A DNA stretch of 64,000 nucleotides from an uncultured Verrucomicrobia subdivision 3 bacterium (GTDB taxonomy: Bacteria; Verrucomicrobiota; Verrucomicrobiia; Limisphaerales; UBA11358): NCBI GenBank assembly GCA_903895255.1, contig CAITTG010000009.1, positions 33,092 through 97,091 of the forward strand, written 5' to 3'. The position numbers and the translations under genes were made by a program. The notes under the pieces are model-generated. The model saw only the letters and a list, made by a program, of their open reading frames with translations, had not been told where the DNA came from and made no database searches. Positions 37,029-45,357 of the stretch are shown here, in pieces; the stretch's first letter is position 1, and every line of letters starts with the position of its first letter.

Positions 37029-39080
37029 TCACCCCGCAATCGCCCGCCGAATCGCCTCAAACATATCCTTGCCCGCCTCCGAAGTCACCGGTCGTTTGGC
37101 CTTGGCCGAGGCGTCCTCCACCAGGTCCTGCGGCAATTCCTTCAAAAAAGGCGAGGGCTGGCAGGGCATTAATTGCCCGTATTTTTTGCGACCGCCGCAG
37201 TGGGTGATGGTGAGCGTGAGCATCGCCCGGGTCACGGCGACGTAAAACAGCCGGCGTTCCTCATCCATCGTCCCCTCGGTTTTCGAGCGCGTGTGCGGCA
37301 GCAGCCCGTCTTCCAAGCCAACAATATACACGTGCGGAAATTCCAACCCCTTGCAACTGTGCATGGTGATGAGCGTCACCGCGTCGCCCACGCTTTCCTC
37401 CTCCTCTTTGCGGTCGGAATCCAGGGTGATGTTTTCCAGAAACGTTTCCAGCCGCTCGGCCAGGGTGCCGGTGGCGACCAGCGTTTCCGTGTCCCGGCCG
37501 TCCATGGTGGCGATGAGGTCGCGCAGATTGCGGACGCGGTTTTCGGCGACATCGGGATTTTTCTCGGAACGCTGCAACTCGCGGTAATACCCCGTCTCCT
37601 CCAGGAAACTTTCGCTCCACGTTTGGAGTGGCCGCGCGGCATAGGGTGTCAGCACCAGGGGCGCCCGGGTGCGTTCAATGAATTCCACCAGCGCCTCGAT
37701 GCTCTCCCGGGTTTTCGCCTGGAAGGTGGTGGTGACGAGCGGATTCCGCATCGCCGCGTACACCGAGCCGCCGCGCTCATGGCTGGCGGCCAGCAATCGT
37801 TCCATGGTCACATCGCTGAGGCCGCGCGCGGGCGTGTTGGCAATGCGCAGCAGGCTGATGTCGTCGTGCGGATTGATGAAGGTCTTAAGATACGCGCAAA
37901 AGTCCTTGATCTCGCGCCGGTCAAAGAAACTTTGCCCGCCGATCAAATGATAGCGCACCCCGGCGGCGCGCAGCGCGGTTTCGATGGGACGCGACTGCTG
38001 GTTGGTGCGAAAGAGAATGGCGTACTGTCCCCAGGTGGCGCGTTTGGTGACGCGGGCAAACTGAATCTGCTCCACGATGGTGCGGGACTCCTCCTCGTCG
38101 TCGGTAAAGGCGTGAATACTGATGCGCGCGCCGGTGCCCTTCTCGGACCACAATTGCTTGAGCCGGCGGCGGGTGTTGTTTTTGATCACCGCGTTCGCCG
38201 CGTTCAGAATTGTGGTGGTGGAACGGTAGTTCTGCTCCAGTTTGACGATTTTCACCTCCGGGAAATGTTTTTCCAGGTCCAGCAAATTGGCAATTTCCGC
38301 CCCGCGCCAGCCGTAGATGCTCTGGTCATCGTCGCCCACCACGCACAAATTGCGATGCTCCTTGGTTAGCAAATGCACCAGCTCGAACTGCGCGGCATTG
38401 GTGTCCTGGTACTCATCCACCATCACATAACGATAACGCGCGCGGCAATCCTCCAGGGCATCGGCATGTTCGCGGAACAGGCGCAGGGTGAGCAGGATGA
38501 GATCGTCAAAATCCACGGCATTGCAGGCGCGCAGGGCGGAGTCGTAACGCTTCTTTACGTGCTCGGCCATGGCGGCCACGCTGGGATCGGCAAAGATGGC
38601 GGCGCGTTCCCCGCCATTTTTGTACCGGCTAAGCAAGCCGAGAATGGCCCCGGGATCCGTTTTCTCGCCCTTGGCGGAAATCTGGCTCAGGATTTTTTTG
38701 ACCGCCCCGAGTTGCTCGGATTCGTCATAAATCACGAAATTGCGCTTGTAGCCCAGCTTTTCGATGTGTTGCCGCAAAATCCGCACGCAGAGGGAGTGAA
38801 AGGTGCAGATGGTCGGGCGCTTGGGTTTCTCCTCCGGATTACGGGACTTGGGGCGCGGGATGAGCTGGTTAACGCGCTGCTGCATTTCGCGGGCGGCCTT
38901 GTTGGTGAAGGTCACCCCGAGGATATGGTCCGGGGCGATGCGCTTTTCGATCATGTGCGCAATGCGGAACGTGATCACGCGGGTCTTGCCGGTGCCGGCC
39001 CCCGCGAGAATCAGGACCGGGCCGTGGATGGTTTCCACGGCCTGGCGCTGGGGCGTATTGAGCGAACCAAGATTCAACAT
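37029..39080 (-). CDS. UvrD/PcrA/Rep-type ATP-dependent DNA helicase (second of two)
   Basis: A 683-residue superfamily 1A helicase. Motifs: LGSLNTPQRQAV (Q motif), AGAGTGKTRV (I), VTFTNKAAREMQQRV (Ia), MVDEYQDTN (II), GDDDQSIYGWRGAE (III), NYRSTTTILNAAN (IV), TLITMHSCKGLEFPHVYIVG (V) and VAVTRAMLTLTITHC (VI). It is closest in style to Rep/UvrD of Gram-negative bacteria. It is distinct from the helicase at 24972-27023. It is bracketed by the two copies of the 167-bp palindromic element (36581-36747 and 39229-39395), which raises the chance that it was moved or duplicated with them. Confidence 0.93.
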   Translation of the reverse strand: MLNLGSLNTPQRQAVETIHGPVLILAGAGTGKTRVITFRIAHMIEKRIAPDHILGVTFTNKAAREMQQRVNQLIPRPKSRNPEEKPKRPTICTFHSLCVRILRQHIEKLGYKRNFVIYDESEQLGAVKKILSQISAKGEKTDPGAILGLLSRYKNGGERAAIFADPSVAAMAEHVKKRYDSALRACNAVDFDDLILLTLRLFREHADALEDCRARYRYVMVDEYQDTNAAQFELVHLLTKEHRNLCVVGDDDQSIYGWRGAEIANLLDLEKHFPEVKIVKLEQNYRSTTTILNAANAVIKNNTRRRLKQLWSEKGTGARISIHAFTDDEEESRTIVEQIQFARVTKRATWGQYAILFRTNQQSRPIETALRAAGVRYHLIGGQSFFDRREIKDFCAYLKTFINPHDDISLLRIANTPARGLSDVTMERLLAASHERGGSVYAAMRNPLVTTTFQAKTRESIEALVEFIERTRAPLVLTPYAARPLQTWSESFLEETGYYRELQRSEKNPDVAENRVRNLRDLIATMDGRDTETLVATGTLAERLETFLENITLDSDRKEEEESVGDAVTLITMHSCKGLEFPHVYIVGLEDGLLPHTRSKTEGTMDEERRLFYVAVTRAMLTLTITHCGGRKKYGQLMPCQPSPFLKELPQDLVEDASAKAKRPVTSEAGKDMFEAIRRAIAG

Positions 39081-39228
39081 CGGTGGCGGAGTTTAGTGGG
39101 GGGACGGCTTAAAGCAAGTCCCGGCCAGTCGTTTGGTGGGGCTGGGCGCGCTGCGCCAGGCGACGGAACGAACGGGGAAAGTCGCCCATGCGCAGTGATT
39201 GGGCGCCGTATGCGGATGAGCCTGCCTA

Positions 39229-39395
39229 AGCCGGAACCATGCAATCGAAATGCCAGTGGTTGCGCAGCGGATTTTTGGGTAAAGCAAGGAGTGAGGCGCG
39301 TAGCCTATCCTTGATGGATCTGGCAGCGCCTCACGACGCAGTCCTTACGCAAAAAGACCAGGCAAACACTGCGTTTCTATTGCATGGTTCCAGCT
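39229..39395. repeat. Palindromic 167-bp element, copy 2
   Basis: Same structure as copy 1: AGCCGGAACCATGCAAT (39229-39245) and ATTGCATGGTTCCAGCT (39379-39395). By eye it differs from copy 1 at about 10 positions, so about 94 percent identity. Orientation is the same as copy 1. It is 148 bp upstream of the helicase start. No target-site duplication could be made out. Confidence 0.85.
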
Positions 39396-39438
39396 AAGGC
39401 TATACAGCAAAAATGGCCGCCAAAAATATTTTGAACTG

Positions 39439-39684
39439 TTTTCGACCTGGACAGCCGTTGTCCAGGGTGCCCTGGTAAATTGGTGGCGATGAAGGTGGCA
39501 ACACCTTCATCCCGGTGCCCGCCCGGCGGCCCCTGGCTCTTTGACATGCACCCCCAACGGGAGGTGCCCGAACGCTGGCGTATCCGCCCACAGCCAGCGC
39601 AATGCGTTAATCAACAGATGTTTAACCATTTAACCAATTAGCTCATTAACCAAATAACCGCAGCCTGTCTTCAAGATTCGCGAA
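39439..39684 (+). repeat. Dispersed intergenic repeat, copy B
   Basis: Bases 39439-39501 match the reverse complement of 4745-4807 with 7 mismatches in 63, including the hairpin with arms CTGGACA and TGTCCAG; 39668-39684 (TCTTCAAGATTCGCGAA) matches 4592-4575. The two copies share block order and face the same way relative to the gene downstream. Here the second block ends 81 bp before the sigma factor start. Confidence 0.75.
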
Positions 39685-39765
39685 GTTCGTTTGGTTCCCC
39701 GCTTGCAACCTCCCCGTGTTTTTTGCCTTTGGCCAGCCCCCAAACCTTGGCATAGTACCCACTCA

Positions 39766-40341
39766 ATGGACCAAACGGACACGGAACTCATCGCCGCGGT
39801 GTTGCAGGGCAACACGGCGAGTTTCGAGCCTTTGGTGGCGAAGTATTCGCCCCGGGTCTTCGCCACGGCCCGGCGCTACGCGCGCCGCGACAGCGAGGTG
39901 GAGGACATTGCCCAGGAGGTCTGGCTCAAGGCCTTTGACAAACTCAAGACCTTCCGCGGCGAGGCACCCTTTGAACACTGGCTCATGCGGCTGACCGTGC
40001 GGACCTGCTTCGATTTTTTGCGCGGCCACAAACGCAACCGGGAGTCCTCCTTCACAGACCTGAGCGAGCCGGAGAACGACTGGCTGGAGCGCTTCGTGGC
40101 CGCCCCGGAATCCGCCACCGAACATGCGGATGCGGCCAAATTGCTGGTGGGGCGCATTTTGGACAAATTATCACCGGCCGCGCGGCTGGTTATCACTTTG
40201 TTGGAGATCGAGGACCGGTCGGTCAAGGAAATCGCTGAAATCACCGGCTGGTCAGTGCCGCTGGTGAAAGTCCGGGCGTTCCGGGCGCGGGCGGAAATGC
40301 GGAAAATAGTGGCCAAAATGGCCAAAGACAAGTATCTGTAA
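39766..40341 (+). CDS. ECF-type RNA polymerase sigma factor
   Basis: A 191-residue extracytoplasmic-function sigma factor. Region 2 (about 20-90) has YSPRVFATARRYARRDSEVEDIAQEVWLKAF in pieces and ends with FEHWLMRLTVRTCFDFLR; region 4 (about 130-185) has LSPAARLVITLLEIEDRSVKEIA and the helix-turn-helix IAEITGWSVPLVKVRAFRAR. There is no region 3, as expected for ECF factors. It binds core RNA polymerase and directs it to envelope-stress promoters. The start ATG 39766 is chosen over an upstream in-frame ATG (39691), whose extra 25 residues have no family match. Two membrane-associated genes follow on the same strand and are likely its regulators. Auto-regulation is likely but no promoter was identified. 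Confidence 0.94.
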   Translation: MDQTDTELIAAVLQGNTASFEPLVAKYSPRVFATARRYARRDSEVEDIAQEVWLKAFDKLKTFRGEAPFEHWLMRLTVRTCFDFLRGHKRNRESSFTDLSEPENDWLERFVAAPESATEHADAAKLLVGRILDKLSPAARLVITLLEIEDRSVKEIAEITGWSVPLVKVRAFRARAEMRKIVAKMAKDKYL

Positions 40342-40396
40342 CCCATGTCGGCAAGGGCGCGTCTGAATCCCCGGAGCGCCTGAACCGCGAGTGCCT

Positions 40397-40699
40397 ATGA
40401 ACCTGGTAAAACTACAACAGACATTGATCGCCGCCGCCCGCTTGCGGGCGCCGGATGACCGCGTGCCGCTGGCCTTTGAAAAGCGCATCACCACGCTGAT
40501 CGCCGCGCGGGCAGTAGCCGATCGCTGGGCACTCTGGACCCAGGGCTTGTGGCGCGCCGCCCTCTCCTGTGCCGCCATCGCGGTCATTTCCGGCGTGTGG
40601 TTCCTCTCCACCCGGGAGACGCCCAATCCCAACGACTTGTCCCAAGATTTTGAAACCACTTTGCTGGCCTCGGTGGATCAAGCTGACGTGTCCCAGTGA
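40397..40699 (+). CDS. Small membrane protein, probable anti-sigma factor
   Basis: A 100-residue protein from ATG 40397 (MNLVKLQQTLIAAAR). The N-terminal 50 residues are soluble and charged (cytoplasmic side expected), then a single transmembrane helix (WRAALSCAAIAVISGVWFL), then a short tail (TRETPNPNDLSQDF). This matches the shape of small single-pass anti-sigma factors such as CnrY, with no recognisable ZAS zinc motif. It follows the sigma gene by 55 bp and overlaps the next gene by 4 bp (GTGA). Function is inferred from position and topology. Confidence 0.75.
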   Translation: MNLVKLQQTLIAAARLRAPDDRVPLAFEKRITTLIAARAVADRWALWTQGLWRAALSCAAIAVISGVWFLSTRETPNPNDLSQDFETTLLASVDQADVSQ

Positions 40700-41223
40700 A
40701 CTCCTGGAATTTAATCCTGGCAACGGTGATTATTTTTGGCGCGGGCGTGATCACCGGAGGCTTGCTCGTGGATCATGTTATTCAGCCTCACTCCCGAACC
40801 GCGCATCACGGTCCGACGGCACCCACCACCACGACTACGAATCATCCGCCCGTGCTCCGGACGGTGGATGTCTTTACCCTGCGCCAACCGGAACTGCTGA
40901 CCCAGGATTTTATCCAGAAATTGGATGATCAGTTGCAACTCACCCCGGCGCAGCGGGAGGCCATCAAGAAAATCATCGCCGATGGGCAGGAGCTGAATCA
41001 CGGTATTGCCACCAATTGCGCCGCCCAGTACCACCTGGTGATCCAGGAGGTCCGGCAGCACATCCGGGAGCAATTGACTCCCGACCAGCTCAAGGAATTT
41101 GAAAAACTCATGAGGCAGATGCATCCGGCGGCTCGCCGGGCCAATGTCACCAATGCGGTGTCGCTGGTGACCGGAGCGACCAATGCTCCGGCCTCATGGG
41201 TAACCAACACCGTGGCGCATTAA
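40696..41223 (+). CDS. Membrane-anchored Spy/CnrX-like periplasmic protein
   Basis: A 175-residue protein with start GTG 40696, which overlaps the preceding stop. An N-terminal anchor (LILATVIIFGAGVITGGLLV) is followed by a His/Thr/Pro-rich linker and two helical LTxxQ-type repeats, LTPAQREAIKKI (about residue 82) and LTPDQLKEFEKLM (about 128), the pattern of Spy, CpxP and CnrX proteins. CnrX senses metal in the periplasm and controls its anti-sigma factor CnrY, which holds the ECF factor CnrH. The order here, sigma then membrane protein then CnrX-like protein, fits such a three-part sensor; the signal is unknown. Confidence 0.78.
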   Translation: MNSWNLILATVIIFGAGVITGGLLVDHVIQPHSRTAHHGPTAPTTTTTNHPPVLRTVDVFTLRQPELLTQDFIQKLDDQLQLTPAQREAIKKIIADGQELNHGIATNCAAQYHLVIQEVRQHIREQLTPDQLKEFEKLMRQMHPAARRANVTNAVSLVTGATNAPASWVTNTVAH

Positions 41224-41241
41224 CTGCGGACTCACCCGGAT

Positions 41242-41958
41242 TTAATCCCCGTTCAGCAACACGCTGATTTTCTTGCGCAGATCCTTCGTCACAGCCTCCA
41301 CCGGCCGGTTGGCGTCGATGATTTCAAAATCATACGATTTTTGCAGTTCCTTGAAGGCTTTCTGCATGCGTCCCTGATACTCTAAAAAGCTGTCAAATAA
41401 ATCGGGCGAGAGGCCCAAGTCCATCCCGCTTTCCCAATAATCCAGCGTGGCGCTCTTGGCCAGATTGCGCTGGACCAATTCCTGCGGTTCCACCGACAAA
41501 TAAAAAACCCCGTCTGGTTCCAGGGCCATGCCATAAAGGTTTTTCAACCACGGCTGGTCCATGCCGCGCACCATGTCCCGCGCCATGAGCGTGTAAATGT
41601 AACGGTCCGCCAGCACAATAAACCCGGCGCGCAAGGCCGGCAAAATGATGTTCTCCAATTGATCCGCAAAATCCGTGGCGTAAAACAACGCCAGGGTGGT
41701 GCGGCTCAGGATGTTGCCCTCCTGCGCCTTCTCCAACTCCGCGCTCACCAGGGTGGAGCGTTTCAAGCCGACCTGCACCGTGGGCCGGCCACCGGTCTCC
41801 AGCCAGGCAACGAGCTGGGCGATTTGGGTGGAGCGGCCGGAACCGTCCGCGCCTTCCACAGCGATGAGTTTGCCGGCCAGTTCCGCTGGATTGACGCCGG
41901 GAATGCCGTGGCCATAAAAACGGCGGCAGCCGGATTCCGGATGGGTGGATGGCTTCAT
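41242..41958 (-). CDS. Thymidylate-kinase-like protein with altered Walker A
   Basis: A 238-residue protein of the thymidylate kinase (dTMP kinase) P-loop family. The Walker A segment is VEGADGSGRSTQ: the invariant Lys before Ser is Arg (codon CGC on the minus strand), whereas the neighbour 41955-42722 has the normal GSGKST. The DR(Y) motif (LADRYIYTLMARD) and the C-terminal LID-like region are retained. The Walker A Lys is normally essential for phosphate binding, so this protein may be inactive, regulatory, or a subunit of the normal paralogue. Start ATG 41958 overlaps the stop of that paralogue by 4 bp. dTMP kinases are usually about 210 residues; this is slightly longer. Confidence 0.85.
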   Translation of the reverse strand: MKPSTHPESGCRRFYGHGIPGVNPAELAGKLIAVEGADGSGRSTQIAQLVAWLETGGRPTVQVGLKRSTLVSAELEKAQEGNILSRTTLALFYATDFADQLENIILPALRAGFIVLADRYIYTLMARDMVRGMDQPWLKNLYGMALEPDGVFYLSVEPQELVQRNLAKSATLDYWESGMDLGLSPDLFDSFLEYQGRMQKAFKELQKSYDFEIIDANRPVEAVTKDLRKKISVLLNGD

Positions 41959-42722
41959 ACGCCGCCCTCCTCTTCATTCGCCGGATCCGGCACTTCGACT
42001 TTTTTAGGTTTGCGCACGGCCGGTGGCAAGGGCAGCGGCCCCTGGCGTTTGAATCGGGCAAGGTCAATGTTCTCTTTAACCAGTTTGCGGACCAGCACCT
42101 GCTGGACCTCGGCGCGCTGGTTGGCATCCATCACCATGAAATTATATTTCCGGCTCATCGCCAGGTATTGTTCGAGAATCTGACCTTGAAAAATCCGGAA
42201 ACTTTCGTAAATGTCCGTGGACAAATGTAAATCCATGCCGGCTTCAAAGAATTTCAATTTAGGCCGGCCATCCAGGATGCGTTGCAGGGAAACCTCAAGG
42301 TCTGCCTTAAAAAAGAACGTCAGGTCGGGCAGGGCGGCGAAATCGTAAATGCCGCGCACCCATTCCGGAGGGCAGCCGCGCACGACATCCCGGGCGAAGG
42401 CGGTGAAGACGTAGCGGTCGCAGAGCACCACATAACCCGCCCGCAGCAGGGGCAGCAAATGGCGTTCGTAGCGGTCGGCAAAATCGGTGGCATGAATGAG
42501 GCTGAACGTGGTGGGGGTGAGCAGTTCCCGCTTCTTGCCCTTGCTCGTGGCGGCTTTCACCAGTTCAGAGGAATTCCATTCACTGAAATAAACTTTGATG
42601 CCCTCGGCCTCCAGCCAGCGTTTCAACAGGTAAATTTGCGTGGACTTTCCCGAGCCGTCCAGTCCCTCCACGGCCACGAGCCGTCCGGGATAGCCTAATT
42701 CCTTAAATGTCTTCGTCGCCAT
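41955..42722 (-). CDS. Thymidylate-kinase-like protein (canonical Walker A)
   Basis: A 255-residue dTMP-kinase-family protein with VEGLDGSGKSTQ at 18-29 (Walker A), the DR motif CDRYVFTAFARDVVRG, and helical regions around LDGRPKLKFFEAGMD. Enzymes of this family convert dTMP to dTDP in the dTTP pathway. The C-terminal 40 residues are an extra Lys/Pro/Glu-rich tail (PPAVRKPKKVEVPDPANEE) not seen in standard Tmk. It precedes, and is translationally coupled with, the Walker-A-altered paralogue, suggesting a heteromeric pair. Whether it is the cell's true Tmk is uncertain, since the tandem arrangement and tail are unusual. Confidence 0.86.
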   Translation of the reverse strand: MATKTFKELGYPGRLVAVEGLDGSGKSTQIYLLKRWLEAEGIKVYFSEWNSSELVKAATSKGKKRELLTPTTFSLIHATDFADRYERHLLPLLRAGYVVLCDRYVFTAFARDVVRGCPPEWVRGIYDFAALPDLTFFFKADLEVSLQRILDGRPKLKFFEAGMDLHLSTDIYESFRIFQGQILEQYLAMSRKYNFMVMDANQRAEVQQVLVRKLVKENIDLARFKRQGPLPLPPAVRKPKKVEVPDPANEEEGGV

Positions 42723-42828
42723 ATCTGTTACTGGGGGAGTTTAACGGAGTCCCGCACGGTAACAAGCGCAAGTTCTGGTGGCTGCGTTTCGGCTTGTGCG
42801 CGGAATAGCAGGGATTAGCCTGCGAGGC

Positions 42829-43905
42829 ATGAAACACCTCTTGCCCCTGCTGGTTTTGGCGGCGTGCCTGACTGGATGCACCACCCCGGCAACGCGGTCC
42901 GCCATGCCGCGGCCGGACAAGGTCGCGGCCAAGCCGTTGTATCGTGATCCAGTCATGGATGGCGCGAGTGATCCGACGATTATATGGAACTCTCACGCGC
43001 ACCAATGGTACATGCTCTATACCAGCCGGCGCGCGAATGTGCCGGGGCTGGAGAACGGGGTGGCGTGGGTGCATGGCTGCCCCATCGGGATCGCAACCTC
43101 GGACGATGGCGGGGCAACGTGGAAATATCTGCGTGACGCCAATATCGGTTACCCCGGCTCGGTGGCCGACAAGACTTACTGGGCGCCGGCGGTGGTGGAG
43201 CATGCAGGCGTCTATCATATGTATGTTGTGTATGTCCCCGGCATTTTCAACGACTGGGGGCATCCGCGTTATATCATCCACCTCACCAGCAAGGATTTGA
43301 TCAACTGGCAATATGAAGCCACGCTGCCGCTGGCGCATCCCAAGGTGATTGACGCGGGGGTGCTGCACCTGCCGGACGGCACGTGGCGGCTCTGGTACAA
43401 GGACGAGGCGACGGGTTCCTCCTGCAATTACGCGGACAGCCCGGATTTGTATCATTGGACCGACCACGGTCGGGTGACGGGGCTGTCGGATCGTGGCGGG
43501 GAGGCGCCGGTGGCCTTTCACTGGCAGGGGCATTACTGGCTGTTCCGGGATATTGGGAAGGCGCTGGCGTTGTATCGTTCGGAAAATGCGGACGACTGGC
43601 AGCGCGCGGGCACGCTGTTAGCGGATCGAGGCACCGGGCCCGATGACACGGGCGTGGGGCACCATGCGGAAGTCATTGTGTCGGGCCATCGTGCTTATTT
43701 ATTTTATTTCGTCCAGCCCGGTACCAGCGCGGTCCCGGGCGGCCCGCCCGACGGCCGGCGCAGCAGCATCCAGGTGACGGAACTGCATTATGATGCCGTT
43801 AAGAATACACTGACCGTGGACCGCAATGCCCCGACCATGATTAACCTGCAGCCGCCCGAGAATGCGGAGACGGAGTCAAAAATCGAATCGGATGGCCGGG
43901 ATTAA
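42829..43905 (+). CDS. GH43-like glycosidase lipoprotein
   Basis: A 358-residue lipoprotein from ATG 42829; lipobox LTGC with Cys17. The rest is a five-bladed beta-propeller of the GH43/GH62 clan: Asp48 in GASDPTII (general base position), an Asp in VIDAGVLH (pKa modulator position) and a Glu in GGEAPVAF (general acid position). Asp- and Glu-boxes such as SPDLYHWTDHG and NADDWQRAG follow. Enzymes of the clan cut arabinosides and xylosides; the substrate here is unknown. It could be surface-exposed as a lipoprotein. An upstream in-frame ATG at 42778 would push the lipobox out of place. Confidence 0.85.
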   Translation: MKHLLPLLVLAACLTGCTTPATRSAMPRPDKVAAKPLYRDPVMDGASDPTIIWNSHAHQWYMLYTSRRANVPGLENGVAWVHGCPIGIATSDDGGATWKYLRDANIGYPGSVADKTYWAPAVVEHAGVYHMYVVYVPGIFNDWGHPRYIIHLTSKDLINWQYEATLPLAHPKVIDAGVLHLPDGTWRLWYKDEATGSSCNYADSPDLYHWTDHGRVTGLSDRGGEAPVAFHWQGHYWLFRDIGKALALYRSENADDWQRAGTLLADRGTGPDDTGVGHHAEVIVSGHRAYLFYFVQPGTSAVPGGPPDGRRSSIQVTELHYDAVKNTLTVDRNAPTMINLQPPENAETESKIESDGRD

Positions 43906-44243
43906 ATCCGCGCCCGGCTGAAACGGGTGCATCCCGACACCGGCCTCAGGCCGCGCGAGTTTCCAAGCCCGCGAGGCGGCCACCAACCGCGGGATGCCCG
44001 GCATTTCAATCGACTGCCGCTTTGGTAATCGGCGATACCGCAGACTGGAAGTCCGCGCCACGCAGATTCCTTGGGCATGGGCAGGCTGCGCCCAGCCATA
44101 ACTGATTGTAAAAATACTACTTGCTTATAGTAAACTTTGGTATTTGCTGGCGACATTGCCAGCACGACGGGGGGATGACTGGTAACCGGCTTGTTTCAAG
44201 CGCAGGCTGTGGAGGACAGGTGTTTAAATTGGAAAATAATCAT
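43906..44243. other. Intergenic region with a short near-palindrome
   Basis: About 340 bp, turning AT-rich after 44100. GCAGACTGGAAGTCCGC (44040-44056) is a 7-bp stem with one mispair around GGA; it resembles short hairpins scattered in verrucomicrobial genomes. The AT-rich tract TTGTAA..TATAGT near 44105-44133 is a loose promoter-like sequence before the methyltransferase gene, but spacing is poor. No gene is supported. Confidence 0.4.
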
Positions 44244-45191
44244 ATGAGCAACCAAAATGGCTTCTTCAAACGTCTGAAAAACGCGGCGCGTTCGATAACC
44301 AACGGCAGCATCAAGGTGGCTGCGGTCTCACCCTGGCCCCGGAGGTTATTAAACGGATTATATTTAAGATTGCCCCCGGATCACCGGCGCTTGTTTCATG
44401 CAAAATTCTCCAAGATATTCCGGGGCAGTAGCTTGCGGCAGACCGACGGATTCTGGCAGGTGGAATTCGTGGAACGCCCCATCTGGATGCCGCTCGTGGC
44501 CGGACAATACTGGCTAACCTGGGATTGCGCGGTTTCCATCGTCGGACACGACATGGAAGTGAAACAGACTTACGAAGCCATCCTGCATTCGCAGGAAAAG
44601 CCCGATCTGTTCGTGGATATTGGCGCGAACTTTGGCACGCATTCCCTGCTATTTCTGGCACATCAGATCCGAACCATTACCTTTGAACCCAATTCCTCCT
44701 GCCATGGTTATTTTAAAGATGCCTGCCGGCTGAACGGGTTTAACCCCAACCTGGAGCCGGTGGCGGTGGGGCAGCAGGATGGGGAAATTGAACTGAGCTA
44801 CCCCAAAAATGAGACGTGGTTGGGGTCCGTAAATCCCGATGCGGTCAAACGGCTGGAGGCGGCGCAAGAGTTGGTCACGGAAAAAGTCGCGCTGCGCACG
44901 GTGGATGACTATCTGCCACAAATAGAGGGCCGCCGGACGCTCATGAAAATCGACACGGAGGGCAATGAGTTGTTTGTGTTGCGCGGGGCGGTCAAAACTC
45001 TCGAGGCGAACCGTCCGATGGTGATTTTTGAATGCAATCGCGACGACAAGCAAATGGAAATCTATGAGTTTTTTCGGGCGCAAAACTACCAAATGCACAC
45101 CCTGCCCTGGAACCCGGCGGCGCCAGGCACGCCGCTAAGTGCCGTTCAGTTCATGAACGCCGCAACTCACAATTTTATCGCCATCCCTTGA
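44244..45191 (+). CDS. FkbM-family methyltransferase
   Basis: A 315-residue protein from ATG 44244 (MSNQNGFFKRLK). The S-adenosylmethionine site FVDIGANFGTHSLLF is followed by ITFEPNSSC and, near the end of the domain, LMKIDTEGNELFVLRGA, the three signatures of FkbM methyltransferases, which O-methylate sugars, lipids or small molecules, often in surface glycan loci. An N-terminal extension of about 100 residues precedes the domain. The upstream region is AT-rich relative to the rest of the window, and the gene is not next to other glycan genes of its own pathway, so transfer is possible. Confidence 0.9.
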   Translation: MSNQNGFFKRLKNAARSITNGSIKVAAVSPWPRRLLNGLYLRLPPDHRRLFHAKFSKIFRGSSLRQTDGFWQVEFVERPIWMPLVAGQYWLTWDCAVSIVGHDMEVKQTYEAILHSQEKPDLFVDIGANFGTHSLLFLAHQIRTITFEPNSSCHGYFKDACRLNGFNPNLEPVAVGQQDGEIELSYPKNETWLGSVNPDAVKRLEAAQELVTEKVALRTVDDYLPQIEGRRTLMKIDTEGNELFVLRGAVKTLEANRPMVIFECNRDDKQMEIYEFFRAQNYQMHTLPWNPAAPGTPLSAVQFMNAATHNFIAIP

Positions 45192-45357
45192 ACCGGAGCG
45201 GGCCTGGCATCCACCAAATCCCGGCCCACGCGCCGGGCATAACCAGGGCCGCCGGGCGGGGTTAAGCCTAGTTCACCCTGAAACCACTTTGCGTTGGGCA
45301 GGTTTGCCGGCTCGCAGGGCCGAGTAACATGCCGCGGTGGCATCTCGGAGCGATCCG

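Larger units (their letters stand above)
39081..39765. other. Intergenic region between helicase and sigma factor genes
   Basis: 685 bp without a gene. It contains repeat copy 2 of the 167-bp palindrome (39229-39395) and copy B of the dispersed intergenic repeat (39439-39684). The helicase (minus) and the sigma factor (plus) are both transcribed away from here, so promoters for both should be in it. A TTAACCA-rich stretch lies at 39608-39650. Confidence 0.6.

Noticed and set aside
36581..39395. Composite transposon with target-site duplications around the helicase
   Set aside because: No transposase between or beside the elements, and flanking bases of the two copies do not match as a duplication.
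44105..44133. Promoter TTGTAA..TATAGT before the FkbM gene
   Set aside because: Spacing of 14 bases is too short for a standard sigma-70 promoter.
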